NCBI GenBank assembly: GCA_902517615.1
Contig: CABYCY010000005.1
Span: forward strand, 1-64,000
Source: an uncultured Pelagibacteraceae bacterium
GTDB taxonomy: Bacteria; Pseudomonadota; Alphaproteobacteria; Pelagibacterales; Pelagibacteraceae
Reading direction: 5' to 3'
Length of the DNA: 64,000 nucleotides
The translations under genes and the position numbers were made by a program. The notes beneath the pieces are model-generated. The model was given only the letters and a program-made list of their open reading frames with translations, had not been told where the DNA came from and did no database searches. Below, piece by piece: positions 35,905 through 44,580 of this stretch. Position 1 is the stretch's first letter. The number at the start of each line of letters is the position of its first letter.

Positions 35905-36522
35905 ATGTCAAAAAAAACCTCAAAAAAATCCTTTTCCTTAACATTGAGAAATTATTTTATTGCGGGTGTTGTTGTTTTGATACCTATTGGTTTTACACTT
36001 TATTTAAGTAAAATTTTAATTGGAATATCATCTAATCTAATACCCAAAAACATAAATCCAAATAGTTATTTACCATTCAATATACCAGGCGTTGAAATTA
36101 TTATTACAATTGTCTTAATAACCTTGGTTGGTGGATTGTCTTTATCATTTTTTGGTAAGAGAATTTTAAAATTAATTGATGATTTGTTTAAAAGAATTCC
36201 TTTTTTAAGAACAGTCTATTCTGCAGTTGTGCAGATGACAGAAACATTTTCAAAAAAAGATGAAGGTACAAAAAGTGTAGTTCTCATAGAATATCCGCGA
36301 AAAGGTGTTTGGGCAGTTGGCTTTGCAACAAAAGAAAACAAAGGTGAGATGGCTCAAAAAATTGGTAAAAATTTAGTTAATGTTTTTGTTCCAACAACAC
36401 CAAATCCAACAAGTGGATTTTTATTAATGTTTCCTATTGAAGATGTAATTTATTTAAATATGTCTTTTGAGGAAGCGTCAAAATTTATAGTTTCTGCTGG
36501 TACTTCTAATAAAATTTCTTAA
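35905..36522 (+). CDS. DUF502 membrane protein
   Basis: A 205-residue protein of the DUF502 family. Two helices (about residues 15-40 and 60-82) are followed by a soluble domain with family sequence RIPFLRTVYSAVVQMTETF, VLIEYPRKGVWAVGFAT and FVPTTPNPTSGFLLMFP. Function is not established. recG lies immediately convergent, overlapping by 4 bases; DUF502 next to recG is a recurring alphaproteobacterial arrangement. Confidence 0.85.
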   Translation: MSKKTSKKSFSLTLRNYFIAGVVVLIPIGFTLYLSKILIGISSNLIPKNINPNSYLPFNIPGVEIIITIVLITLVGGLSLSFFGKRILKLIDDLFKRIPFLRTVYSAVVQMTETFSKKDEGTKSVVLIEYPRKGVWAVGFATKENKGEMAQKIGKNLVNVFVPTTPNPTSGFLLMFPIEDVIYLNMSFEEASKFIVSAGTSNKIS

Positions 36523-38570
36523 GCAATATCATTAATAATATCAGCCCTATCATATAATTTTATTAAAGGCTTAAACTTTCCAATATCTTCATTAGAATTT
36601 TCTATTCTTCTCATTTCTTTTTCTGCTAGTAAGAATAGATCGCTATTATGGATTGGATCAGCTAATTTAAAATTTTTTATACCACTCTGTTTAAAGCCAA
36701 GTACATCACCAAAACCTCTAATTTTCATATCTTCTTCAGATATTAAAAAGCCATCGTTAGTTTCTTTCAAAATATTAATTCTCTTTTTAGCGTTATCACT
36801 CAAATTTGATTTAAACATTAATATACATGTGGAATCTGTGTCACCTCTACCAACTCTACCTCTTAACTGATGAAGTTGAGATAGTCCAAACTTATTAGCA
36901 TTTTCTATAATTATTACATTAGCATTTGGGAAATCGATTCCTACTTCAATAATTGTTGTTGACACCAATATTTGAAATTTTTTTTTTAAAAAATTGTTTA
37001 ATATCTTTTCTTTTTCATCAGTATTTGTTTTTCCATGTAATAAGCCTACTTGATTAGGATAATGTTTTTTTAAATACTGAAATTTTTCTGTAACCGATGA
37101 ATGATCTAACTTTTTTGACTCATCGATTAAAGGACATACCCAAAATATTTGATTACCAAGACCAATTTCCTTAGTAATAAATTTCAAAACATCTTCGATT
37201 TTACTTTCTAGTTTACTATATGTTTTGATTGGTTTTCTATTTTTTGGTTTTTCTCTAATGATAGAAATATCCATATCACCATAAATTGTCATTGTTAAAG
37301 TTCTTGGAATAGGTGTTGCTGTCATCAATAATACATCGCAATCAGTCCCGCCTTTATCAGATAATTTTTTCCTTTGATTTACTCCAAATTTATGCTGCTC
37401 ATCAATAATTATTAAACCAAGTTTATTAAACATAACTTTTTTTTGAAATACAGCGTGTGTGCCAAAAATAATATTTATGTTGTTATTTTCCAAGTTATTT
37501 AAAATTTCTTTCTTTTTTTTATACTCAGATTTACCTGAGATTAATTCTATATTTACAGACTTTGGGAATATTTTTTTAGCAAGATTATAATGCTGTCTTG
37601 CTAGTATCTCTGTGGGAGCCATGAAAGTAACTTGAAATCCAGAAATTATAGTGTTTAAGGCCGCAATAAGAGCAACAATTGTTTTTCCACTTCCAACATC
37701 ACCCTGAAGCAGCCTAAACATTTTATTTGATGAATTTAAATCTTTATTAATTTCTTTTAGAGATTTGATTTGATCACTCGTTAAAGAGAAACTTAATTTA
37801 TTAATAAATGAATTTTGTATTTTGATATTAATTATTTTTCTTTTTTTTTTAACTTTTCTAATTTTTTTTCTTATTTCAGAATTAACTAAAAAAGTTGAAA
37901 ATATTTCGTCAAATGCGAGTCTCTGATAAAAATTATTTTTATATTTACCTATATTTTCTGCTTTATGTAGTTCTTTTATAGAATTATTCCAACTTATATT
38001 TCCAAATTTATTTAGTATATTTTTTGAATGCCATTCTGTTAAAATTGGTAAATTTTTAATAATTTGTTCTATAATTTTATTATATAGTTTTTCACTAATA
38101 CCTTCGGTTAAAGAATATTTATTATGAATTTGTTGTATAATAGATGAGTCCTCAGATACATATTTAGGATTAGTTAGCTGATATCTATTTCTAAAATGAC
38201 CTATTTTTCCACTAACAGTTATTTCTTTACCTAAAGGAAGTATTTTTTTTACATATCCCTCATAACTATTAAAAAAAATACAATCAATTTCTCCAGTTTC
38301 ATCTTTACATGAAACTCTATTTGGTAGGTTTCTCATTCTTGGAAAATTATATTTTTGAGGAATTATTGTGACTGTTTGAACTTCTCCTATTTTTAAATCT
38401 TTGATTTTTGATGAAAAACTTCTATCTGTGTATGATTTTGGTAATTTCCATAATAAGTCAAATAAATTATTAATATTTTTTTTTTTAAGAAGATTTTTAG
38501 TTTTAAGTCCCACACCTTTTAAAGAGTTTAAATCAGATAACAAATATTGATAATTTGTTTTATTATTCAT
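36519..38570 (-). CDS. recG: ATP-dependent DNA helicase RecG
   Basis: Branch-migrating helicase (683 aa) for stalled forks and recombination. An N-terminal wedge/OB region with LKGVGLKTKNLLKK and a KLPKSYTDRS segment is followed by the helicase core: LLQGDVGSGKTIVALIAAL (Walker A), IIDEQHKFGVNQR (DEQH Walker B), LLMTATPIPRTLTMTIYGDM and QLHQLRGRVGRG. Its start is 25 bp from divergent sdhE. Confidence 0.94.
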   Translation of the reverse strand: MNNKTNYQYLLSDLNSLKGVGLKTKNLLKKKNINNLFDLLWKLPKSYTDRSFSSKIKDLKIGEVQTVTIIPQKYNFPRMRNLPNRVSCKDETGEIDCIFFNSYEGYVKKILPLGKEITVSGKIGHFRNRYQLTNPKYVSEDSSIIQQIHNKYSLTEGISEKLYNKIIEQIIKNLPILTEWHSKNILNKFGNISWNNSIKELHKAENIGKYKNNFYQRLAFDEIFSTFLVNSEIRKKIRKVKKKRKIINIKIQNSFINKLSFSLTSDQIKSLKEINKDLNSSNKMFRLLQGDVGSGKTIVALIAALNTIISGFQVTFMAPTEILARQHYNLAKKIFPKSVNIELISGKSEYKKKKEILNNLENNNINIIFGTHAVFQKKVMFNKLGLIIIDEQHKFGVNQRKKLSDKGGTDCDVLLMTATPIPRTLTMTIYGDMDISIIREKPKNRKPIKTYSKLESKIEDVLKFITKEIGLGNQIFWVCPLIDESKKLDHSSVTEKFQYLKKHYPNQVGLLHGKTNTDEKEKILNNFLKKKFQILVSTTIIEVGIDFPNANVIIIENANKFGLSQLHQLRGRVGRGDTDSTCILMFKSNLSDNAKKRINILKETNDGFLISEEDMKIRGFGDVLGFKQSGIKNFKLADPIHNSDLFLLAEKEMRRIENSNEDIGKFKPLIKLYDRADIINDIA

Positions 38571-38595
38571 TAACTACTAATATATTATAATATTT

Positions 38596-38859
38596 ATGAT
38601 CAATATAGATGAATTAAAAAAAAAAATTCTTTATCGTTCCAATTATAGAGGCACAAAAGAAATGGATAAACTTCTAGGAACTTTTTCAAAAACTTACATT
38701 AATAAATTAAATGATCAAGATTTGGTAAATTTAGAAAAACTATTAAATATTGATGATACTAATTTGTATAATTTTTATAATGGTATTAAAACTGACTTTG
38801 AAATTGAAAATAATAACGTAACATTTTTATTTAAAAATTTTGAATATAAGGTTAAGTAA
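38596..38859 (+). CDS. sdhE: Succinate dehydrogenase assembly factor SdhE
   Basis: An 87-residue protein of the SdhE/SDHAF2 family that promotes FAD attachment to SdhA. The signature RSNYRGTKEMDKLLGTF (canonical R-x3-RG-x-K-E-x-D) is present at residues 14-30. Pairing with recG across a short divergent spacer is typical of alphaproteobacteria. The stop codon adjoins the 3' end of tRNA-Ser on the opposite strand. Confidence 0.88.
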   Translation: MINIDELKKKILYRSNYRGTKEMDKLLGTFSKTYINKLNDQDLVNLEKLLNIDDTNLYNFYNGIKTDFEIENNNVTFLFKNFEYKVK

Positions 38860-38949
38860 TGGCGGAGAGACTGGGATTCGAACCCAGGAAAGAGTTGCCC
38901 CTTTGCCGGTTTTCAAGACCGGTGCTTTCAACCGCTCAGCCATCTCTCC
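38860..38949 (-). tRNA. tRNA-Ser (TGA), integration target
   Basis: A 90-nt class II tRNA with encoded CCA (38862-38860). The acceptor GGAGAGA pairs with TCTCTCC, discriminator G, long variable arm around CAAAGGGGCAACTCTTT, and anticodon loop CTTGAAA carrying TGA (38915-38913). Its 5' half and upstream region are duplicated at 40012-40068, so this gene hosts a small integrated element whose DNA supplies the present 5' half. Confidence 0.97.
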
Positions 38950-38967
38950 GTTAGCAAGGTTTTATAA
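38911..38967. repeat. Attachment-site copy within intact tRNA-Ser
   Basis: Proximal copy of the 57-bp repeat. It covers the anticodon, anticodon stem, D arm and 5' acceptor strand of tRNA-Ser plus 18 bp upstream (AGCAAGGTTTTATAA included). Only base 38952 (T, versus G at 40053) differs from the distal copy. Confidence 0.9.
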
Positions 38968-39025
38968 GTAAAATTTCAAAATTCAACAAAAAATAGATTA
39001 TTTATTTTCCAAAATTAAGTCTAGC

Positions 39026-39044
39026 GTACAAGTCTCGTACAAGT
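39026..39044 (+). repeat. Paired GTACAAGT direct repeats, left side of element
   Basis: GTACAAGT occurs at 39026-39033 and 39037-39044, an 11-bp period that puts both on one DNA face. The same pair recurs at the other end of the element. The layout resembles binding sites for an integrase arm domain or excisionase; this role is inferred. Confidence 0.75.
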
Positions 39045-39060
39045 TATCCTATAAAATCCT

Positions 39061-39471
39061 ATGAGTAAAAACGTTTTTTTTGAATTTCTTGAAATAAAAA
39101 AACTGGATAAAGGCTTATTTAGAGTTTGGATATTGCTTTCTATACTATGGGTTTGTTTTGTTGCAGTAGTAATTTATGCAGATGATATGATTAAACAAGC
39201 TAAAGAGGAACAAGAATTATCTCTCACTTGTATTGGAAAATCTACAACTGGTATGGATGTTTATACGCTGTATAGTTTAAAAGACAAAACTGATTATGCC
39301 ACTAATATATTTAGGTTTTATAGTCTTAAAGATTGTGAAAAATTTATAAATCACGATAGACGTGCACTTAACTTTGCTGTTCAAATTAGTATTGGTGGTC
39401 CTTTACTAGTTCTCTTTTTATGGTTCTTTTTAAAGAAAACCTACTTATGGTTATACAGAGGCTTTAAATAA
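39061..39471 (+). CDS. Small two-helix membrane protein of the tRNA-Ser element
   Basis: A 136-residue protein with two hydrophobic helices (about residues 19-40 and 105-128) enclosing a 65-residue, probably extracytoplasmic loop with two cysteines (LTCIGK and KDCEKF), which could form a disulfide. No family is recognised. It starts 16 bp after the left GTACAAGT pair and is 8 bp upstream of a second gene of similar design. Confidence 0.7.
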   Translation: MSKNVFFEFLEIKKLDKGLFRVWILLSILWVCFVAVVIYADDMIKQAKEEQELSLTCIGKSTTGMDVYTLYSLKDKTDYATNIFRFYSLKDCEKFINHDRRALNFAVQISIGGPLLVLFLWFFLKKTYLWLYRGFK

Positions 39472-39479
39472 ATACCTTA

Positions 39480-39869
39480 ATGAAAATTGTAAAAACTTTT
39501 CTATTATCAATATTGTTTTTGTTAATTTTGTTACCAGGAATATTTACCTCCATTTGGGCAGTTAATGAAATTCTAGGAAGAAATTCCTATCAAAATCACG
39601 AGTATGTAAAATCACCTTTTTATACATCAGAAGATGAAATTGGTTTTCTAACTGATTATTGTAAAAAAAATAATTATTTTGGACGAGAAGGTACTGAAGA
39701 AGAAAAACTATCTAATTGTATTGATGCTGAGTTAAGGGTTCAACCGTTAGTTTGGGCTTTTGCAGGTATTATGAAATATTTAAGTTTTGTAGTCATACCA
39801 CTATTTGTAATTTACACTTGGTTTTATTTTAGGTGGATTAAAAATAATTTTTTTAGAAAAAAAATTTAA
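39480..39869 (+). CDS. Second two-helix membrane protein of the tRNA-Ser element
   Basis: A 129-residue protein with an N-terminal helix (residues 5-29) and a second helix (about 96-118), enclosing a polar loop with two cysteines (TDYCKKNNYF and SNCIDAE). Topology copies that of its upstream neighbour without obvious sequence identity, so the two may form a complex. No family is recognised. It ends 6 bp before the right GTACAAGT pair. Confidence 0.7.
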   Translation: MKIVKTFLLSILFLLILLPGIFTSIWAVNEILGRNSYQNHEYVKSPFYTSEDEIGFLTDYCKKNNYFGREGTEEEKLSNCIDAELRVQPLVWAFAGIMKYLSFVVIPLFVIYTWFYFRWIKNNFFRKKI

Positions 39870-39875
39870 CTTAAA

Positions 39876-39894
39876 GTACAAGTGGCGTACAAGT
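39876..39894 (+). repeat. Paired GTACAAGT direct repeats, right side of element
   Basis: GTACAAGT at 39876-39883 and 39887-39894, again with an 11-bp period and the same orientation as the left pair. The second member in both pairs is preceded by C and followed by T. Confidence 0.75.
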
Positions 39895-40011
39895 TTGATA
39901 GCTTAGGCAAGTTAATAATGATGCGTTTTTCGTAAAAGGTAAAATTGAAAAAGTTAGTAATGGCCTGATAAGTATGTGAATTTTCGTAAGGTGAGTAGGG
40001 GATCCTAGGCA

Positions 40012-40068
40012 TTTCAAGACCGGTGCTTTCAACCGCTCAGCCATCTCTCCGTGAGCAAGGTTTTATAA
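40012..40068 (-). pseudogene. Orphan 5' half of tRNA-Ser (distal attachment site)
   Basis: Bases 40012-40050 repeat the 5' half of tRNA-Ser, from the anticodon loop to its 5' end, and 40051-40068 repeat its upstream region. The 3' half is absent: the left flank is the unrelated GTAGGGGATCCTAGGCA. This is most simply the original chromosomal 5' half displaced by integration. Confidence 0.85.
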
Positions 40069-40136
40069 TTATAATTATTTAATTCAACCATAAAATAGTC
40101 TAATAAACTTGTTTATAGCTATACACAGAACATCAT

Positions 40137-41015
40137 ATGAATAAAGAATTTAATAAAGGCTTAATACTTGCTGGATTTGGATCTTTTTGGTGGGGTTTTT
40201 TTGGTGTTATTTATTTTAAATCCATTTCATATATTGGACATATTGAATTAGTTGTTCATAGATGTTTGTGGACAGTATTTACTTTAATATTAACTACTTT
40301 TATTTTTTCTAAATGGAGTATTTTTTTTAAAATTATCAAAAATAAATATAATTTAATTTATTTATTTATATCAGGATTTTTAATTTTAATTAATTGGGGA
40401 GTCTGGATATATGCAATTGCTACAGATAGAATAATTGATGCTAGTTTTGGATATTTTATAATGCCAATTTTAAGTGTAATGCTAGGTTATATTTTCTTTA
40501 AAGAAGAACTAAATAAAAAAAGAATTTTTTCAATTATATTAGTTGTATTATCAATTTTTTTTTTATTAGTTGTTAGTATTAGCTCATTACCATGGGTAGG
40601 TTTAATTGTTGCACTTAGCTGGAGCTTCTACAATCTAATTAGAAAAAAAATTAACGTTGACACAGATGTAGGTCTTTTAATTGAAAGCTTATTTATATTA
40701 CCATTTGCGTTGATAGCATTTTATTTCATCGCAAGTAGAGGATATAATGATTTTCAATTATCAGATCCCCCAATGATGTTATTTATTTTTCTTGCAGGAC
40801 CAATGACTGTTATACCATTGTTTTTATATGTTAGAGGAGTTGAATTATGTGGTTTAGGACCAACTGGAATGATTTTTTATATTACACCTACATTACAATT
40901 TTTATTAGGATATTTTTATTACGATGAGCCTTTTTCAATTACAAAATTTGTTAGTTTTATTTTTATTTGGATTGCTGTAATTATATATTTAAAGGATTTG
41001 CATGAAACAAATTAG
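40137..41015 (+). CDS. rarD: RarD-type EamA transporter
   Basis: A 292-residue, ten-helix DMT protein of the RarD group. N-terminal GLILAGFGSFWWGFFGVIYF, VVHRCLWTVFT and later LINWGVWIYAIATDRIIDAS are characteristic of RarD. RarD is named after a chloramphenicol phenotype, but its physiological substrate is unknown. The 3' end overlaps the lytic transglycosylase gene by 14 bases. Confidence 0.82.
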   Translation: MNKEFNKGLILAGFGSFWWGFFGVIYFKSISYIGHIELVVHRCLWTVFTLILTTFIFSKWSIFFKIIKNKYNLIYLFISGFLILINWGVWIYAIATDRIIDASFGYFIMPILSVMLGYIFFKEELNKKRIFSIILVVLSIFFLLVVSISSLPWVGLIVALSWSFYNLIRKKINVDTDVGLLIESLFILPFALIAFYFIASRGYNDFQLSDPPMMLFIFLAGPMTVIPLFLYVRGVELCGLGPTGMIFYITPTLQFLLGYFYYDEPFSITKFVSFIFIWIAVIIYLKDLHETN

Positions 41016-42003
41016 GTTTTTAGTGTTTTTTATATTAATTTCTATTAGTAGTTCTTTCGCTGATATCAACAAAGATTTTGAGAATTGGAAAGTAAATTTT
41101 AAAAAACTAGCTCTGAAAAATAACATTTCGGAAGAAACTTTTGATTTAGTTATGTCTGATACTAAATTCTTATCAGATGTTATCAAATATGACAGATATC
41201 AGCCTGAATTTTACGAAGATACAAAGACTTATATTTCAAAAAGAACATCATCAAAAAAAGTTTCATTAGGAAAAAAATTTTATGAAAAAAATTCAAGATT
41301 AATAAATTCTATAGAAAATAAATTTAACATAGAAAAGGAATTACTTTTATCCTTGATGGGTATTGAGACAAATTTTGGAACTTATGTGGGTAAAATGGAT
41401 ATTTTATCTTCTTTAGCAACTTTAAGTTTTGATAAAAGAAGATCAGATTTTTTTACAAAAGAACTTATAATTCTTTTAAAGTTAATAGATAAAAAACAAA
41501 TAGATCGTAACACACTTTACGGATCCTGGGCAGGTGCATTTGGTTTTTTTCAATTTATGCCTTCCACAATGAAAAACTATGCCATCGATTATGATGATAA
41601 TGGATCTATCGATTTAAAAAATAATAAGGATGCCTATGCATCAGCATCAAATTACTTAAATCAAATAGGATGGAAAAGTAGCGAACCTTGTTATTATAAA
41701 ATAGATTTATCAGATCAAATACCTAGTAAATATTTAAATATTTCTGCAAAAAAAATTCATGACAAAAAAAAATTAAAATATCTTAGAAAATATATTAATA
41801 ATAGTAATGAAATAGACGACAAATTAGATAATTTAAATGTTGCCATCATAACTCCTGATAAAGATATAATCCCTGATGCTGAAACCTTAAATCCGGCTTA
41901 TATAGTATTTAACAATTATGAAGTAATTCTACAATGGAATAGATCATTGAGATTTGCTTTAGCTGTTTGCACACTAAAAAATAAATTTAAAAATGAACTT
42001 TAA
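41002..42003 (+). CDS. MltB-type lytic murein transglycosylase
   Basis: A 333-residue exported enzyme (signal MKQIRFLVFFILISISSSFA) that cleaves peptidoglycan to anhydromuropeptides. The catalytic Glu is in LMGIETNFGTYVG; GSWAGAFGFFQFMPST and DYDDNGSIDL are MltB-family sequence. The C-terminal WNRSLRFALAVCTL region is also conserved. First of an overlapping run of cell-wall genes. Confidence 0.87.
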   Translation: MKQIRFLVFFILISISSSFADINKDFENWKVNFKKLALKNNISEETFDLVMSDTKFLSDVIKYDRYQPEFYEDTKTYISKRTSSKKVSLGKKFYEKNSRLINSIENKFNIEKELLLSLMGIETNFGTYVGKMDILSSLATLSFDKRRSDFFTKELIILLKLIDKKQIDRNTLYGSWAGAFGFFQFMPSTMKNYAIDYDDNGSIDLKNNKDAYASASNYLNQIGWKSSEPCYYKIDLSDQIPSKYLNISAKKIHDKKKLKYLRKYINNSNEIDDKLDNLNVAIITPDKDIIPDAETLNPAYIVFNNYEVILQWNRSLRFALAVCTLKNKFKNEL

Positions 42004-42832
42004 AAATATTATTTCATTATTTTTTTTATTTTTATTAATTGCTTGCAAACAAATAGATGTAGAACAAGAGAAAAAAATCGAAATTAAGACTAAAATTCTT
42101 AAAAAAGATTCTGTATCAACAAAAAAAACTAATCTAGAAGTTGATAATTTAAATTTTATTTTTGATAGAGATTATAGTAATCAAGGTTTTGCATTTATTT
42201 ATAATGAAAATTTATATAATGAAAAAAAAATATCAAAGAAAATAAATAATAGATCACTACATATTTTTCATAAAAAAATAAAAAAAGGTTCTTTTGTTAA
42301 AATTACTAATCCTCAAAATAAAAAAACCATTATTGCTGAAGTAATATCTAATGACGCAATTTTTTCTGATTTTTATAATTCTGTAATTACTCAAAGAATT
42401 GTTGATGAATTGTCACTTAATTCAAATGAACCATATATAAATCTTTTTTTAATATCGAATGAATCAACCTTTGTAGCAAAGAAAGCTAAGACCTATGAGG
42501 AAGAAAAAAATGTTGCTGAAAAAGCTCCAATTGATGGAATTACTATTGATAATTTAGAAGTAAATGAGGAAAAAAAAGAAGAAAAGACTTTTACAAAGAA
42601 TTTTTTATATTCAATCAAAATTGCAGATTTTTATTATGAAGATTCAGCTACAAATATGATTCAAAGAATTAAAGATGAAACCAATATAAAAAACCCAGTT
42701 ATTAAAAAGTTATCACAAACAAAATATAGGGTATTATTAGGACCATTTAATGATATAAAAAAACTTCAAGAGTCATTTGATGAAATGAGGCAACTGAATT
42801 TTGAAAACTTAAAAATTCTAAAGGATGTATAA
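41993..42832 (+). CDS. RlpA-like lipoprotein with C-terminal SPOR domain
   Basis: A 279-residue lipoprotein: signal FFLFLLIAC with the lipidated Cys, a central region (about residues 50-155) resembling a degenerate RlpA-type double-psi barrel, with SLHIFHKKIKKGSFVKITNP and then QRIVDELSLN, an acidic linker, and a SPOR domain at the C-terminus (FLYSIKIADFYYEDSATNMI ... YRVLLGPFNDIKKLQESFDE). SPOR binds denuded septal glycan. The gene overlaps both the transglycosylase and carboxypeptidase genes, implying a septal-wall operon. Confidence 0.75.
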   Translation: MNFKNIISLFFLFLLIACKQIDVEQEKKIEIKTKILKKDSVSTKKTNLEVDNLNFIFDRDYSNQGFAFIYNENLYNEKKISKKINNRSLHIFHKKIKKGSFVKITNPQNKKTIIAEVISNDAIFSDFYNSVITQRIVDELSLNSNEPYINLFLISNESTFVAKKAKTYEEEKNVAEKAPIDGITIDNLEVNEEKKEEKTFTKNFLYSIKIADFYYEDSATNMIQRIKDETNIKNPVIKKLSQTKYRVLLGPFNDIKKLQESFDEMRQLNFENLKILKDV

Positions 42833-43976
42833 AAAAATATTAATTTACTTATTTTGTAATCTTATTACTTTAAATTTTGCTTTTGCCAATTTTGATATCA
42901 AAGCTCGAACGGCAATTCTACTAGATTATCATTCTGGTGAAATTTTATTTGAAAAAGATGCTGATAGAAAAATATTTCCAGCATCTATGACTAAAATAAT
43001 GACTTCAATAATTGCATTTGATTTAATTAAAAATGGAGAACTTAGTCTTGATGATAAATTTATAGTTTCTGAAAATGCTTGGAGATTATCTCAAGCAGGA
43101 TATTCCTCAATGTTTATAATGGTTGGTGATGAAATATCAGTGGAAAATCTTCTTAAGGGTATAATTATTTCATCCGGTAATGATGCATGCATCGCTTTAG
43201 CTGAAGGTATAGCAGGTACAGAGGAAGAATTTGCTTTTTTGATGACTGAGAAAGCAAAAGAAATTGGAATGGTGAATACTAATTTCTCTAACTCTTCAGG
43301 TATAAATTCACCTGATAACCTTTCTACTGTTAGAGATATTATGATTATGTCCAGGTATTTAATAAAAAATTATCCTAAATTTTATGAATATTTTAAAGAA
43401 ACAAAATTCACTTGGGATAGAACGGGTGGAGATCCTATAACACAAGGTAATAGAAACCCATTGCTTTATAAAAACTTTAATGCTGATGGTATTAAAACAG
43501 GATATTTATCATATGAAAAATATTCCCTAGCCTCATCTATAAATAGAAATGGCAGAAGACTTATATCAGTTGGAAGTGGCTTTAGTTCAAAAAATTCAAG
43601 ATCAAAAGAAAGTACAAAACTTTTAACTTATGGACTAACAAATTTTGATTTAGTTAAGATTACAAAAGCTAATGATGCATTTGCTAAAATAGATGTATGG
43701 TTGGGCAAAGATAAAACAGTTGAAGTGTACTCTCCAAAAGATATCTATAAAACAATTAAAAAAGCAAAAAAAAAATTATTAAAAATCTCTATAAAATATG
43801 AAGGACCTATAGAAGCTCCAATTAAAAAAAATCAAAAAATAGCAAAACTAAGAGTAGTTTATGATCAAGAATTAGTTGATGAGTATGATTTACATGCCTT
43901 AAAAGAAGTTCAAAAAGTCAATTTTGTTTCAAGATTACTAAAATCTCTAAATTATTTAATTTGGGGTGATGTCTAA
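42825..43976 (+). CDS. dacC: D-alanyl-D-alanine carboxypeptidase (PBP5/6 type)
   Basis: A 383-residue periplasmic enzyme that trims the terminal D-Ala of stem peptides. After a signal peptide, SxxK is Ser54-Met-Thr-Lys57 (FPASMTKIMTS), SxN is in IISSGNDACIALAEG, and KTG is in GIKTGYLS. The C-terminal PBP5 domain and membrane-anchor helix (residues 365-380) follow. DacA and DacC are not separable by eye. Confidence 0.88.
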   Translation: MYKKILIYLFCNLITLNFAFANFDIKARTAILLDYHSGEILFEKDADRKIFPASMTKIMTSIIAFDLIKNGELSLDDKFIVSENAWRLSQAGYSSMFIMVGDEISVENLLKGIIISSGNDACIALAEGIAGTEEEFAFLMTEKAKEIGMVNTNFSNSSGINSPDNLSTVRDIMIMSRYLIKNYPKFYEYFKETKFTWDRTGGDPITQGNRNPLLYKNFNADGIKTGYLSYEKYSLASSINRNGRRLISVGSGFSSKNSRSKESTKLLTYGLTNFDLVKITKANDAFAKIDVWLGKDKTVEVYSPKDIYKTIKKAKKKLLKISIKYEGPIEAPIKKNQKIAKLRVVYDQELVDEYDLHALKEVQKVNFVSRLLKSLNYLIWGDV

Positions 43977-44580
43977 AAAACCAATCATCGTTTTTGAAGG
44001 CATAGAAGGCAGTGGTAAAAGTCACCACATAGCTAAAGTATCAAAATATTTCGATAAAAAAAAAATTAGCTACATAAAAATAAGAGAACCAGGTGGAAGT
44101 CTAAATTCTGAAAAAATAAGGAAATTAATTTTAAATAAAAAATCTAATTTCAATGTTAAGACAGATTTACTTTTATACTTAGCTGCTAGAAGCGAAAATA
44201 TCAATCTTATTAAAAAATTTTATAAAAAAAAAATAATCTTAATCGATAGATTTACAGACTCTACGATTGCATACCAGCATTATGGAATGGGAGTTAATTT
44301 ACAAATAATAAATACAATAAATCAATTTTTATTAAATAATATTAAAGTTAACTTTACTTTTCTTAATGTTGTAAATAAAAGAAATCTTTTTCTGAGATTA
44401 AAAAAAAGAAAATCGCTAAATAGATATGATAAGTTTAAAATGAGTTTTTACCAAAAGGTTCAAAAAGGTTTTTTAAAATTAGCTTTTAATAAAAAATTTT
44501 ATAAAATAATTAATTCAAATTTAGATATTAAAAGAAATGAAGATCTAATTATTAATCAAATAAAAAAGTTAATTAAATGA
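43969..44580 (+). CDS. tmk: Thymidylate kinase
   Basis: Phosphorylates dTMP to dTDP (203 aa). P-loop FEGIEGSGKSHH at the N-terminus, then REPGGSLNSEKIR, YLAARSENINLI and the DRFTDSTIAYQHYG motif. I use ATG at 43969; the codon before it is GTG (43966), a possible alternative. It overlaps dacC and holB (ATGA). Confidence 0.9.
   Translation: MSKKPIIVFEGIEGSGKSHHIAKVSKYFDKKKISYIKIREPGGSLNSEKIRKLILNKKSNFNVKTDLLLYLAARSENINLIKKFYKKKIILIDRFTDSTIAYQHYGMGVNLQIINTINQFLLNNIKVNFTFLNVVNKRNLFLRLKKRKSLNRYDKFKMSFYQKVQKGFLKLAFNKKFYKIINSNLDIKRNEDLIINQIKKLIK

Larger units (their letters stand above)
38911..40068. mobile_element. Minimal integrated element (about 1.1 kb) at tRNA-Ser
   Basis: A 57-bp direct repeat with one mismatch (38911-38967 and 40012-40068) brackets about 1.1 kb. 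The repeat begins in the anticodon loop of tRNA-Ser and runs through its 5' end into upstream DNA, as expected of an attachment site for a tyrosine recombinase acting at an anticodon stem. Inside are two small membrane-protein genes and paired GTACAAGT repeats near each end. No recombinase gene is present, so movement would need an integrase in trans, or one has been lost. Confidence 0.8.
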
